Positions 1 to 10,812 of a stretch of 64,000 bases of DNA are shown here, piece by piece. Position 1 is the stretch's first letter; every line of letters starts with the position of its first letter. The DNA is from Stenogyne calaminthoides (Eukaryota > Streptophyta > Magnoliopsida > Lamiales > Lamiaceae). A program made the translations under genes and the position numbers. The notes below the pieces were generated by a model. The model saw only the letters and a program-made list of their open reading frames with translations, did no database searches and was not told where the DNA came from. The DNA is taken from contig JBBCBC010000026.1 in NCBI GenBank assembly GCA_037126765.1, forward strand, positions 5,920,037 to 5,984,036, read 5' to 3'.

Positions 1-1311
1 CTTTGACAACAAATCTTTAATGGACTACATTAACGGGATATTGTTTCCCAAAATCAATATGTCATTGACATACACGATTATGAAAACAATATTCTTCTTG
101 TTGCGTTTACAATAAACGCAAGGATCTTTCGAATTTCTGATGAAGTCAAAACTTGATAGCTTCATCAAATCGGATATTCCAACTTCTAGAAGCTTACTTC
201 AATCCATAAATGGATCTCTTTAGCTTGCATACTAAATTAGAGTTTGTCTTAGATGTAAAACCTTCTGGTTGAGTCATAAACGCTTCCTTATCAATGTTTG
301 CATTAAGGAAAGTTGTTTTGACATCCATCTACCAAATCTCATAATCATAGTGTGCTGCTATCACAAGTAAAATTCGAATGGACTTGATCTTTGTAACTGG
401 TGAGAAGGTCTCATCATAGTCAATGCCTTAGCGTCGACTATCACCCTTCGCCACCAACCTAACTTTGTAGGTTTGTACTTTGCCATTTGCATGGGTCTAA
501 CCTCTTTAGGCAACTCAACCAAGTACCAGACTTGATTGATATACATCGAGTCCATTTCGGGTTTCATGGCTTCATGCACCTTCCCTGAATCAATATCTGA
601 TATTGCTTTAGAATAAGTATTAGGTTCGTCCTTATCAAGTATGTCCACATTATCGAGTTCCTCCAAGATGTAATCGTATCTAATGGGCGGATTACGATTT
701 CTAATTGACTTACAGAGTTGTGGTTGTGCAGGATGTACATTCTGATCGTGAAAATTTTGTGGTGCATCGATTTCATCAATGTCCGGAGAGTCCTCAAGAG
801 CTACACTTTCAGATGCCTCTTGGGCGGGATTTTGAACTATGCTGTTCTCATTCAGCCCACTTGGAGGTTCTTGCACAGGCAAGCAAACTCCAATTACGCT
901 CCCACTGGCTGAAAGATGATCACCTAGTGAAAGACTCCCACCGTGAAAGTTGCTGAATGCTCCCACTGATTCCTTGTCATGTTACTTTGACAAGATATCA
1001 GTCTCTTTGTTAATTTGTGGTTCTTGAATTTCTTCAAGTTCCATCAGCTTACGACTTTGTTCCTTAAAGACATAGTCTTCTTCGAGGAGCTTGGTCTACC
1101 TAGAAACAATCACTGATTGTTTCTCAGGTAGATAGAAGTGATATCCTTTAGTTTTCTTAGGATGTCTCACAAAGTAACCCTTTTCACCTTTGGATTCTAA
1201 CTTGTCGGTAAGCATCCTTTTCACAATCACGGGGCAACCCCATGTTTGATATGTGTAAAAGTTGGCTTCTTGCCACACCATAGTTCATATGGTATATGCT
1301 CATCATGGACC
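1..1311 (-). pseudogene. Ty1/copia pol fragment, integrase C-terminus to start of RT
   Basis: Read on the minus strand, 1281-1096 encodes the C-terminal part of a copia integrase (peptide with WGCPVIVK, DKLESKGEKGYFVR and PKKTKGYHFYLP). The linker between integrase and reverse transcriptase follows at 966-361, with the run MKPEMDSMYINQVWYLVELP that precedes copia RT, and the RT itself is broken by stops toward position 1. Gag, protease and the catalytic integrase core are absent. At about 1311 the reading frame runs into the LINE on the opposite strand. The same truncated structure is at 47808-49125, so the loss predates the duplication. The fragment is non-functional. Confidence 0.9.
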
Positions 1312-3731
1312 ATTCATACGATGAAGACTAAGAGGCGGGGTAATAGGGGCGATGTTGCTATGAAAATTGATATTAGCAAGGCATACGACAGAGTAGATTG
1401 ACATTTTCTGACTAGCATGCTTCGTCGGATGGGGATCTGTGATAAATGGGTTGATTGGATGAGTTTATGTGTACAAACTGTGGAGTACTCTTTTGTGGTT
1501 AACGAAGGAATTGTTGGTCCTATCTCACCCGGCAGAGGTCTTCGACAAGGTGATCCTCTTTCACCTTATCTCTTTATCTTGTGTGCCGAAGGCCTTTCGA
1601 GTTTACTTAAGCTTGAGAATCGGAGAGGGAACATTCACGGGAGTAGAGTTTGTCACCGAGCTCCATCTATCTCTCACCTTATGTTCGCTGATGATTGCCT
1701 TCTTTTTTGTCGGGTTACTGTGGAAGAGTGTCAAGCGTTGAAATCAGTTTTGGATTTGTATGAGAGGGCTTCTGGGCAAGCCATTAATTACTCAAATTCT
1801 GGAATTCTCTATAGTACCAATGTGCAGGCTGATAATAGAGCAGCTTTGAGCAATATCCTTGGGGTCAGTAATCCTCTGAACACGGGAAGGTATCTGGGCC
1901 TTCCCTCGTTAGTCGGGAGGAATAAATCTAAAATTTTCAGCCACATCAAGGACCGACTGTGGAGCAAACTTCAAAGCTGGAGGAATAAAAAGCTTTCGAA
2001 AGCGGGGAAGGAGGTCCTCTTGAAATCTGCTGCCCAAGCAATTCCGGCTTATTGTATGAGCACTTTTCTTCTTCCGCCTTCGTTACTGGAAGATCTAGAG
2101 ACGATGATGAACTCGTTTTGGTGGGGTCACGGGTCGAACCCGAAAAAAGGGATCAAGTGGGAAGCCTGGGAGTCTCTTTGCAAGCACAAGTCAGTGTGAG
2201 GTATGAGCTTTCGACACCTTTATGTTTTTAATGTTGCCATGTTGGGCAAATTGGGTTGGAAACTTCTGAATAATCCTGGTTCTTTAGTGGGTCGAATCCT
2301 AAAAACGAAATACTTTCCCTCAACTGATTTTCTTAATGCTAATATGGGATATAATCCTAGCTACACGTGGAGGAGTATACACGAGGCTCGGGATTTGGTT
2401 AGGCATGGAACGAGGTGGAAGGTCGGAGGAGGTGAGAATGTTAACATTTGGGGTAGCTCTTGGGTGGATAGTGATGCTTCTTTTTATATATCAACGACTC
2501 CACTGCCTACTTTTGAGGATATGGTTGTAAATGACTTGTTCATTCCCGGTACGAGGGTTTGGGACCGAGACCTCATTGATGAGGCATTTAACCCGGGTGA
2601 CAGAGATGTCATTCTAAAAACAACGTCGGCTCCTATGGGATGTAATGATAAGCGTATTTGGCATTTTTCTGCAAACGACAAATATTCGGTTAAATCAGCC
2701 TACAACTTGGCTATGCGTCTTATAAACGATGACCAACCACGTGCTGATTCCCCATGGCAAAAACTTTGGACGTGTAAGGTGCCTCCAAAGGTGAAATCAT
2801 GTTATTGGAGGATATGTAAGGGATGGATGCCGGTTACTACCAAACTGATTCGTCGGGGTATAAATATATCTGCTTTGTGTCTGATTTGTGAAGCTCAAAC
2901 TGAGACGGTATGGCATGCCTTCGTGGACTGCCCATTCGCTAAAGGTTGTTGGATAGAAAGTGGAGTGTGGGATGATCTGGAATGTTTAATACATGCTGCA
3001 GATAGCCATCGAGATCTGTTTCTTGGGATGTTGCAGCAGTACAGTGGGGATGATCTTGCGACTCTCATGATGGTGGCGTGGCAAATTTGGAAATCCCGTA
3101 ATGACGTTGTTTGGGAGAAGAAGCGATCCAATGTCTCTTGGTGTGTCCATCAGGCGAGGGATGTCCTTGAGGAGTGGAAAGCGGTGCGGTCTCGGCCACC
3201 GGAGGAGAGCTGCGTGAGTCGGTGCTCTAAATGGGCATGTTCCGCCAGGTGGTGTTATGAAACTAAATGTTGATGCGGGGTTTTTTTGCTGATGCATTGC
3301 TCACGGGGATCGGCAAGGGGAGTTTGTTGCTGGGCGTACCTTAACACACATGGGTTTGATGAAGATCGATGAAGGAGAAGCATGGGATGAGTTTGTAGCG
3401 ATCAAATGGGCAACAAGTTTGAGCTTGTCTCAAGTGGAAATTGAGTTGGATGCTAAGAGAGTGGTGGACGCGTACAAGAACCCGGAAGTGCTTGATACTA
3501 CTTTCGGGGACTTCGTTGATAGAGGGAAGGAGATCCTGCGTTCATTGCCTGATTTCAAGATTTCTTGGGTTAGTCGAAATGCCAATACTACGGCACATTC
3601 TTTTGCTAGGAATTCTCGTTTTTTTGAGAGTCCTCATTGTTGGGTGGAGCCTCCGGTTTTTGTGGATGGCCTACTCGATAGGTGCTACGTTTGCACCTAG
3701 GTTTTGGTGTCTTCGAAAAAAAAAAAAAAAA
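1312..3731 (+). mobile_element. L1-like LINE, 5'-truncated, with poly-A tail
   Basis: A plant L1-type non-LTR retrotransposon. It begins inside the reverse transcriptase domain next to the copia fragment and ends with a run of A at 3716-3731. ORF1, the endonuclease and the N-terminal RT are missing, as in the 5' truncations typical of target-primed reverse transcription. No target-site duplication could be matched between the two flanks, so the 5' boundary near 1312 is approximate. The second copy is at 49127-51548. Confidence 0.9.
1321..3700 (+). pseudogene. LINE ORF2 remnant: RT, zf-RVT and RNase H
   Basis: The RT domain shows motif A (KIDISKAYDRVD, 1357 onward), GLRQGDPLSPYLF near 1540 and the catalytic FADD at 1684-1695. 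It continues through the thumb (YLGLPSLVGRNKS, FWWG) to a TGA at 2197-2199, where the duplicate at 49.9 kb has a glycine codon. After the stop the same frame resumes with a zf-RVT domain: KVPPKVKSCYW near 2780 and a Cys/His cluster, CLICEA...WHAFVDC, at 2878-2930. A frameshift and a small deletion near 3270-3320 (relative to copy 2) interrupt the entry into a plant RVT_3-type RNase H. The rest of that domain, with EGEAW, ELDAKRVVDAY and RNANTTAHSFAR, runs to 3700. Without the upstream domains it cannot be active. Confidence 0.88.
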
Positions 3732-4758
3732 CTCTGCATTATTTGTTTATAAATCTCATCTCATTCACCTTGACATGTGAATAAAACTTTTATCTAAACG
3801 ATTGATTCTCAGTTACCATAAATAAATAAAGTTTTATCTATATATATTTTTTTAAGCAATAAAAATTTAACTATTAAATGTACTTTTTATGGTTAGTTTG
3901 ATCAGTCCATCGACCGTAGGCAAGTACGTTGGTCCTAATAATGATACAATATATTTTCCCTATATATCTCTATGCATGTGATTATTATATTCCTGGTAAG
4001 TAGATACTCAATTTAAAGGAAAATTTCAATTACAAACATCAAGTATAGTTGACATTGCATTACTTTGATCGTACTCATTATTTCACAAATTTTAAGTTAA
4101 TAAATTAAAGGGTTTCAAAGCTAAAACGAGAATAAAATAAGGTTTACACACTTTTTGCACAAGCTCAGCTTGATCAGCTCATTTAAACAGTAGTTTGAAT
4201 TGTTATCTTACTCAAGCTTGTACACTCTGCACTACTTAGGGCACAAATTCTTTTTGTTAAAAATATGTACACATAACCTTTAAACTTTTTATCCTCACTC
4301 AATTAGTTTGGGAAAACAAGAAATATTTTTTATTTTATAAGAGCTTCCGCTTCCGGTGGCCGGTGGCCCATTGACACATTAATTTTTATCGATAAAAAAA
4401 GAAAATTACTCATTTTGATTAAAAAAAAAAATTACCACCTCCATAAGAAAAGAAATTCTATTAACTTTGTAGTGAAACAATTTATATGCCCTTGTTACAA
4501 TTTTCTTTTACCTACATGACCCACATCTAATTCGTTTCGGGTTAATCTACTATGTACTTTACTTTTGAAATATATTTGTTCCAAAAGCGAGAAATGAGTA
4601 ATTTTCTTTATTTTATCGAAGAGTGTGGATAATTTTCTCTTTTGTTATGAAAATGAGTATTTTTAACATTCTTCAATTTTTATTTATTTTTTTTTGTATT
4701 TGAGTACATGTGAGATTTAAAGAGGATCAATGATCATTTAGGAAAAAAAATACACTAT
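3732..4758. other. AT-rich non-coding DNA with a small inverted repeat
   Basis: No credible gene. Bases near 4388-4416 (cgataaaaaaagaaaattac) are repeated in inverted orientation at about 4591-4619, which may mark a small degraded MITE. The duplicate is at 51549-52600. Confidence 0.5.
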
Positions 4759-4766
4759 ATTTAAAA

Positions 4767-6108
4767 TTAGAGTAGTCGAGACAGGCGGCAAGACGGGGCA
4801 GGCCAAAATCCACAAAAGCCCACCTTTTGACGGGTTGAGGCGGGCTGCGGGTTAAGGCGGGCTGCAAAACCCCAACCCAACATCCCAACTCCCAACTAGG
4901 GGTGAAAAATATATCAAAAATACCGGTATACCGCATACCGCATCGAAATATATATCTTGAATTTACCGAAATTTTTTGATATCTGGGACTTTTCGATGCA
5001 AAGATGGTATCGTGATCGAAATTTTCGCATGCGATAATGATATAAATTTTCAAAAGTCATGGTATACCGTATATCTAGAATATATATTGGTACACGAAAT
5101 TTTTTTTGATATACCGGTATATACCGATACATTGATTATATACCATACCATATTTAGAAAAAAAAAATATAATACATTATATTTTTTTAATTTAATTAAT
5201 GTTGAATGGTGAAATGAGATACCGTTTTTGTGTGTAAATTTATCCGTTTATTTTGAATAGTCTATGTGAGTTTCCTGATTCAAGCGGGAAATTAAACATC
5301 GTAGAATTTTTGAGTGTTCCCAATAGTTAAAAAACACAGGTCTTTAACGGAGATATATGTTGTTAAGAGATTATTATTCATAAAATATAGGTTTTTTAAA
5401 TAAATAATCAAGGTATGAACGGTATACCGTTAATTCAGTATGTACCAAAAATTTTGGTACAGTACGGTATACCGAAATTTCGGTACGGTATACGGTATGT
5501 AATTTTAGCATACCGAAATTTTCGGTACAGTACGGTATGTATTTTCACATACCATAAATTACGATATGACCTATCCGGTACGGTACGATACGGTATGCCA
5601 CCCCTACTCCCAACCCACTAATTGGCAGGTCGAAGGTCCAGGCAGGCCAACTCCATGTTATATTTTTTTAAAAGCTCTAATACATTAAATTCATCAAAAT
5701 CAAATGAAATCAAACAATTTATGTTGGTTATTATCACCATAAAAATCAAAATAAAATATTTCTCCCAAATAAATTTAATCTTTCATTAGTCACAAATATA
5801 ACTTCAAATAAATTGAAGTTCACCATTAATCAATCATAACAATTTATAAATATAGTTTCCTACTTATTAAATTTATCATCAATAAACATAAAATTTACAG
5901 AATATCTCGAAAAATAACATTATAATTACTAAAATGTATAATAAAAAAAAAAAAATTAATTTAGGAGGGAGGCTAGCCGCCGCTGCCCAAACGGGCCGGA
6001 CCATCTAGGGCCACCTCGAAATGGGGTTAAGAATTTTCTTAGCCCGACCCACCTATTAAGCACGGGGGACGAGCTGGCCAACGGGTCCAACCCATTTTGA
6101 CAGCTCAA
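4767..6108. mobile_element. hAT-type non-autonomous element hosting a nested MITE
   Basis: The left end (TTAGAGTAGTCGAGACAGG) and the inverted right end (TTGAGCTGTCAAAATGGG) are similar. They are flanked by the 8-bp direct repeat ATTTAAAA at 4759-4766 and 6108-6115; the end is ambiguous by one base. GC-rich stretches next to both ends, rich in gggcc and ggcggg words, are usual for plant hAT MITEs. No transposase is present. A second element (4897-5606) sits inside it. Confidence 0.7.
4897..5606. mobile_element. hAT-type MITE with TAGGGGTG ends, nested
   Basis: The termini are TAGGGGTG and CACCCCTA, flanked by the perfect 8-bp TSD CTCCCAAC (4889-4896 and 5607-5614). The interior is built of short palindromic words such as ggtatacc and cggtac, repeated in both orientations near both ends. 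It has no coding capacity. An 8-bp TSD with these ends fits the hAT superfamily. Confidence 0.82.
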
Positions 6109-6864
6109 TTTAAAATATAGAAATATAGATATTAACACAATATTTTTGTAAATTTAAATATAAAATTATTAATTCATTTGAATATAAATAGTTGGTGAAA
6201 TTTAAAACACCTTTTTCCCTGACATGCTTATAGTTTTGCATATTTATGTCTATATATATCGGTTTGATTCCCCTGTTTCACTTTTTGTACTTTATTGGTG
6301 TTACACCCTTCTGAATCTTTAACACATGAGCCCATAATATGGTGATTCGTTGGATATTTTTTATTATTCCACGTGTCATTCATCCATATTATGAAACACA
6401 AAGTGAAACACTAATTATGGAATAGGTGATCTCATTCCCCATATATATATAATAATAAAAATCGGCCTAAATTTAGAAATCATTGAATTTATATTATATG
6501 ATTATAATGTTAATATGAACTATGAAAAATAAATAGGTAGTTAGTTTCTTGTTATTTGGCAAAATAATTTATTTGGATAATTATGTTAACTAGTGCTACT
6601 GCTATAGATTGCAAACATTGTACAAAAAAAGTGAACAAAATAATAGTTTTATTGTCAAGAATGTGATAAACATGATGTTTGACGAATTTGAGTTATAAAG
6701 TCAAAGTGTTTGTGGTAGATGATGTGTAGTTTATGAATTAAAAGAACACCTGATTCATATTAGGTTCTTTATTAAATACATTTTTTTTAAAGATATTGAA
6801 TTAGTACTCATCAAACATTAAATTAAAGTGTACACTCAACGTTTTTGAAATGGTGGCTAAAAAT
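6109..6864. other. AT-rich non-coding DNA with direct and inverted repeats
   Basis: No gene. About 6500-6730 is a direct repeat of 7630-7850 (shared words include gataaacatgatgtttgac and gagttat.agagtcaaagtg). An imperfect inverted repeat brackets 6278-6425 (gtttcactttttgt against acacaaagtgaaac), possibly an old MITE. Confidence 0.5.
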
Positions 6865-7131
6865 CAAGGTTGCAAAAATTGGTTTAGACGGCGCCGATCG
6901 ACCCGGCTTTAATCAAATCGACGAGAAAAATTGATGGGGATGTTAGGCGGCGCTTAGACGGTCAAGACGGCGCCTAGGCGACCTGGGCGGCCAGTCGGCT
7001 AGTCGGATTCCGGTCACAAAGTCGAGCACCAACATCCATCGCCCGCCCGCTGTCGCCACCCACCCTCGTCGTTGCCGCTGCCGTCATATATATATGTATA
7101 TGTAGTGTTTGTTTCGGTCTTTGTCCATACG

Positions 7132-7178
<47 letters not shown>

Positions 7179-7489
7179 TGTGTATGTAGTGTGATATATA
7201 TGTATGTGTATGTACCTATATCTACACTCTATAGCTATTAATGTGATATATATGGCAGAGTGAACAATACATATATCTATGCAAGGAAGGTTCACATGGA
7301 TTTTCAGGCGGCAAAAGTGTTGGGTGGAGTCTCATTTGTTGAATTTAAATTTAAATTCTCGTTATCAAATGTTATAAATATTGAAAACTAAAAAAAAATA
7401 AATTAGAAAAGTCTAGGTGGCGCCTGGTGGCTTAGACGCTAGGTGGTTAGAAAACACTCGATTTTCGTCTTTCAACTTCTACACCCTTG
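6865..7489. mobile_element. hAT-type MITE with CAAGG ends
   Basis: It begins CAAGGTTGCAAAAAT and ends, in inverted orientation, CAAGGGTGTAGAAGT. The perfect 8-bp TSD CTAAAAAT lies at 6857-6864 and 7490-7497. GC-rich subterminal blocks containing ggcgcc and taggcg occur at both ends. A TA microsatellite lies inside and there is no transposase. The duplicate is at 54724-55384. Confidence 0.85.
7135..7174. repeat. (TA)n microsatellite
   Basis: About 40 bases of uninterrupted TA. The corresponding tract in the second copy (54989-55052) is about 64 bases, so it has changed length since the duplication. Confidence 0.95.
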
Positions 7490-7497
7490 CTAAAAAT

Positions 7498-8505
7498 AAA
7501 GCATTATGGAGGATTTTCATACCAAAATTATGAATATATATTTTAAAATCTTTCAAAATATTAGATTTCTTGAAATCCATACGAATTGTTTAGATCTAAA
7601 TATTGAATGAAAAAAAATCTTATATCATTTTAATGTTAATATGAATTATGAAAAATAAATAGGTGGGGAGTTTCTTGGTATTTGACAAAATAATTTATTT
7701 GAATAGTCATGTTGACTGATGCTACACAACTTGCAAATATTGCACGAATAACGCGAACAAGAAAGATAAATATTTAATTATCAATGTGTAATAAACATGA
7801 TGTTTGACAAATTTGAGTTATAGAGTCAAAGTGGTTGTGGTAGATGGTATAAGCAACATTTCTTTGATTTTGTGAGAATACATGTTTCGAGCTCCTTGGT
7901 CAGAGTGCAAGTGATATGATAAAGAACGCTTCAGAAGTTAGATCCTTATAATAAAATATAATTTTTCTTAGTTGATTTATATGTTCTTTTCTAATTAAGT
8001 ACGAGTTAAATAATTACACACACTATAGGGAGATGGTATAGCAATTAACTACAAGATATTATTGGAAAAAAAATTGATGTTCAAGATTAACGTTTAAAAA
8101 TGAGCATAAGAAAATTCTAATGACACTTTTAGTGTGATTAAAATTAGTGCTAAAGAAAATTCCATCTCTAATTTTGACAACAATATAATAAGTTCAAATT
8201 CAAAGAAGAAAAAGATGATCAAAGTCAATATTGAAAAAAATTAGTTGAATACATAATTATTTCTCTTACCTCCCTTCCCTATAAACCTAAACTTTTATTT
8301 GAATTTTTCAACAACAAATATTTTTTTTTATATTAACTTTAAATTTTATGAGGGATATAATACTTTCTCTATAAAAAATATCATCAATAAAAAAAATATC
8401 TATTCAAAATTTTAAAAAATACTTTAATATAAATACTTATATAAAATTAATGCTAATTAATTGTGCAATCATAATCGTAGCACGAGTTCTAGTATATTAT
8501 TTAAT
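7498..8505. other. AT-rich non-coding DNA
   Basis: No coding signal. 7630-7850 is the direct-repeat partner of about 6500-6730. The rest is simple AT-rich sequence shared with copy 2. Confidence 0.5.
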
Positions 8506-8561
8506 AACTTCATATTATAATTCCGTTGTCAAAAAAAAAAAAAAAACTTCATATTATAATT
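8506..8561 (+). mobile_element. Ultra-short retroposon: 8 bases plus poly-A inside a 17-bp TSD
   Basis: The direct repeat AACTTCATATTATAATT at 8506-8522 and 8545-8561 flanks only ccgttgtc followed by a run of A. A long TSD and a poly-A tail are the marks of LINE-driven target-primed insertion; almost the whole cDNA was lost. The same structure is in copy 2 near 56410-56465, with one G inside the A-run. Confidence 0.7.
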
Positions 8562-9118
8562 TCATCTTTTAATAATTTTAATTAGTTGGTAAAGAAAAAG
8601 AAGTTGGGGTTGAGTAGACTAGACATCTTTTTACAGATCTAACGAGGCAAATGGGCTGGACCAATCCAACACCACCATTTAACTTAGCCCGTTAAGATGG
8701 GCCGGGCCGAACCACAGCTCTAATTAAGTGTTTTTATCTAAAGAAACAAATGGCACCACTAATTTTAAAATAAACTCCATTTCTAATTTTCCTTATTATA
8801 ATAGGGCTAAGTCTCGTATGATGCTGGTATACTATGCACTTTATAATGTATTTTAAGATATTATGTGCATCATTTTCACCATACGCCACTATTATTATTG
8901 TTTATAAGTATCAACACTTTATTTGTAAAGTGTTACTCCTGAAATTTTAGGAAGTGTATATTCGTTTATAGTTTGGGAAGTCTCTTTTCGAATTTTAAAC
9001 CCCAAATCCCCGTTTGCTTATCAGAGTTTCGATATAGGATTTTAAATCCTCTAAAATTATACTCTATAATATACATATTTTACCTTTTTTCAAGCACAAT
9101 TGTCCATATACTACTCCC
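8562..9118. other. Non-coding DNA with a hAT-like end fragment
   Basis: A GC-rich patch at about 8640-8735 (gggccgggccgaacc followed by acagctcta) resembles one end of the hAT MITE at 4767-6108. I could not find its other end. No gene is present. Confidence 0.4.
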
Positions 9119-9603
9119 AGGGATCCCAAGACTTTCGAAGAAGAGGGGAGCAAAGAAGGTCATAAGCCCGTCTCGAAGTAAGAGTACCAGTGGCAGAATC
9201 CGGCCAAATCCGTGTTAGTGTTAGTGTCCTAGAGACAATCCATTGTAAGGACATAATACTTGATGATATTCAGTTTGAATTACTGTTATAGTTAACTTAA
9301 TATTAATGTATGGCAATACGCTTGTTTGAATATTATGTTTGATTGTTTGCATTTATTCATACAAGTGTTCCCATGAGTCATTGTTGTCATTGAGGTTGTG
9401 AGAACTCAGATGACTTAAGCATGATTCTCAAATAGCCCCGATCAAGGATCATCAAGAATGGGATATTGATGATGCAGTGGAGATTGGTGTGCGATCTGCA
9501 TCATACTCTTAGAGAGTGTAGTAAGATCTCACTTACTACGAGATACTAGGTATCTCATGATGGATGCGCAGATACCTTAGAGGGTATTGGTATACCCATC
9601 CGA
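9119..9603. repeat. Duplication segment homologous to the right edge of the window
   Basis: These 485 bases match 63516-64000: a piece of a minus-strand LINE, the TSD ATCCG, and the first about 390 bases of an LTR. The segment follows directly on 9118, whereas in the right copy about 6.5 kb separates the two homologous parts. Confidence 0.95.
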
Positions 9604-10812
9604 GAAACCATTTGATGTAAGTCCACAATATGTATCTACAGGTGTCTCGGTTAGTGGGAGCGATGCGATACTCCTTTGACTTGTGGTCAATACGCACGAC
9701 ATGTGTGGAGTGATGAACTTTGACCATGACCGACGCTTGCACCCGTCTATGGGTAGATATGGCTCGGATTGGGTTCATCACGAAGTTTATGTGTGTGGTA
9801 GTTGAGCCAAGAATATGATTCATTCCTCAATGTGGATTTAGAGAGAATACTCATCTTCTCATCATAATTGGATCTAAGTCATCGGCCGATGCACGTCAAC
9901 TTAGACTTTGTGGCTAAGTGTGACATACATGATCAATTAGTGATTAGAGACAATATGATTAAGTTATTTGAATAGACACTTCATCTTGTTCAAAACTTAA
10001 TTGAGTATTCACGAATGAAATGAGAAAATCGTAATAGCCCATGTTTCAGTTACAGGTAGTTGCACGTTTCTCGCAACATACCTCATATATTGAGAATGTC
10101 TGATTTATTGTCTAGGGTTCAATTAAGACCGTTAGTTTGACTAATCGCTCGATAGATGAGGGTCTATGGGTCACACAACAAGTAGTTCCCTTTTGAGGAT
10201 TATAGTTGGTTGATTAAATGTTAAATTGGATTTAATATTTAATTTATGGAGAATTAATTAATAATAGATTAATTTGGAATTAATTATTATTAATGTTCAA
10301 TTAAATTGGATTTAATTAAATAGGATTCCCAATAATAATATATGAAATATTATTATAGGATTTAATATATATATGGAATCAAATCCGTAGAGATTTGATA
10401 TACATTTAAATTCGTATAGATTTTATATATGTAAAATAAAACTTAGAGATTTATTTTATAAGATTAGGAATATTTTCCTAATCAGGTTAGCTTAAGATTT
10501 AAGCTGGGTCTCTCCTATATATATGAGCTCTTGAGAATTCACAAACAACGTTAATTCATTATTCTCTCCATAAGATCTAGAGTTAGAATTTTCCTAGCAA
10601 ATTCATCTCGGGATTCAACGCTGGCAAATCCGTGCAAGTCTGTGATTGGGGATTACGTGGATACCATAGTAGAGAAATATGCGTACGATTTACTGTAAGG
10701 TTTCTCTTTATGTTTATACGTGTTCAATTATGCAATTACGTGTTCGTTGTTGGTGAACTGTTTATTCCCGCTGCGCATGTATTACGTGTTTACGTGCCTC
10801 TAAATTCCAACA
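9213..10812 (+). mobile_element. Solo LTR of a Ty1/copia element
   Basis: The sequence runs from TGTTAGTG to CCAACA, 1600 bases, between perfect 5-bp TSDs ATCCG (9208-9212 and 10813-10817). It is of the same family as the 3' LTR at 45271-46880, which lies in the opposite orientation next to copia pol, and this identifies the superfamily. No internal region remains, so the solo LTR arose by recombination between the two LTRs of a full element. Bases near 10520 (tatatatatgagctc) could hold the LTR TATA box. Confidence 0.92.

Larger units (their letters stand above)
1..9118. repeat. Segmental duplication, left copy
   Basis: Nearly the whole stretch matches 47808-57020 in the same orientation, base for base over long runs, including the copia fragment, the LINE with its poly-A tail, the nested hAT elements and a tiny poly-A retroposon. 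Differences are scattered single-base changes, small indels, a shorter TA microsatellite and a few badly diverged GC-rich patches. The match begins at the window edge, so the true left limit is unseen. It ends abruptly after position 9118, where sequence homologous to 63516 onward begins. Identity was judged by eye and no percentage was computed. Confidence 0.95.

Noticed and set aside
1..1311. A host gene interrupted by the LINE
   Set aside because: The peptides are copia integrase and linker, with the same family continuing to an LTR at 45271 in the other copy.
9213..10812. A minus-strand frame of 95 codons in the LTR as a gene
   Set aside because: It lies wholly within a solo LTR and is not preserved in the related LTR at 45271.
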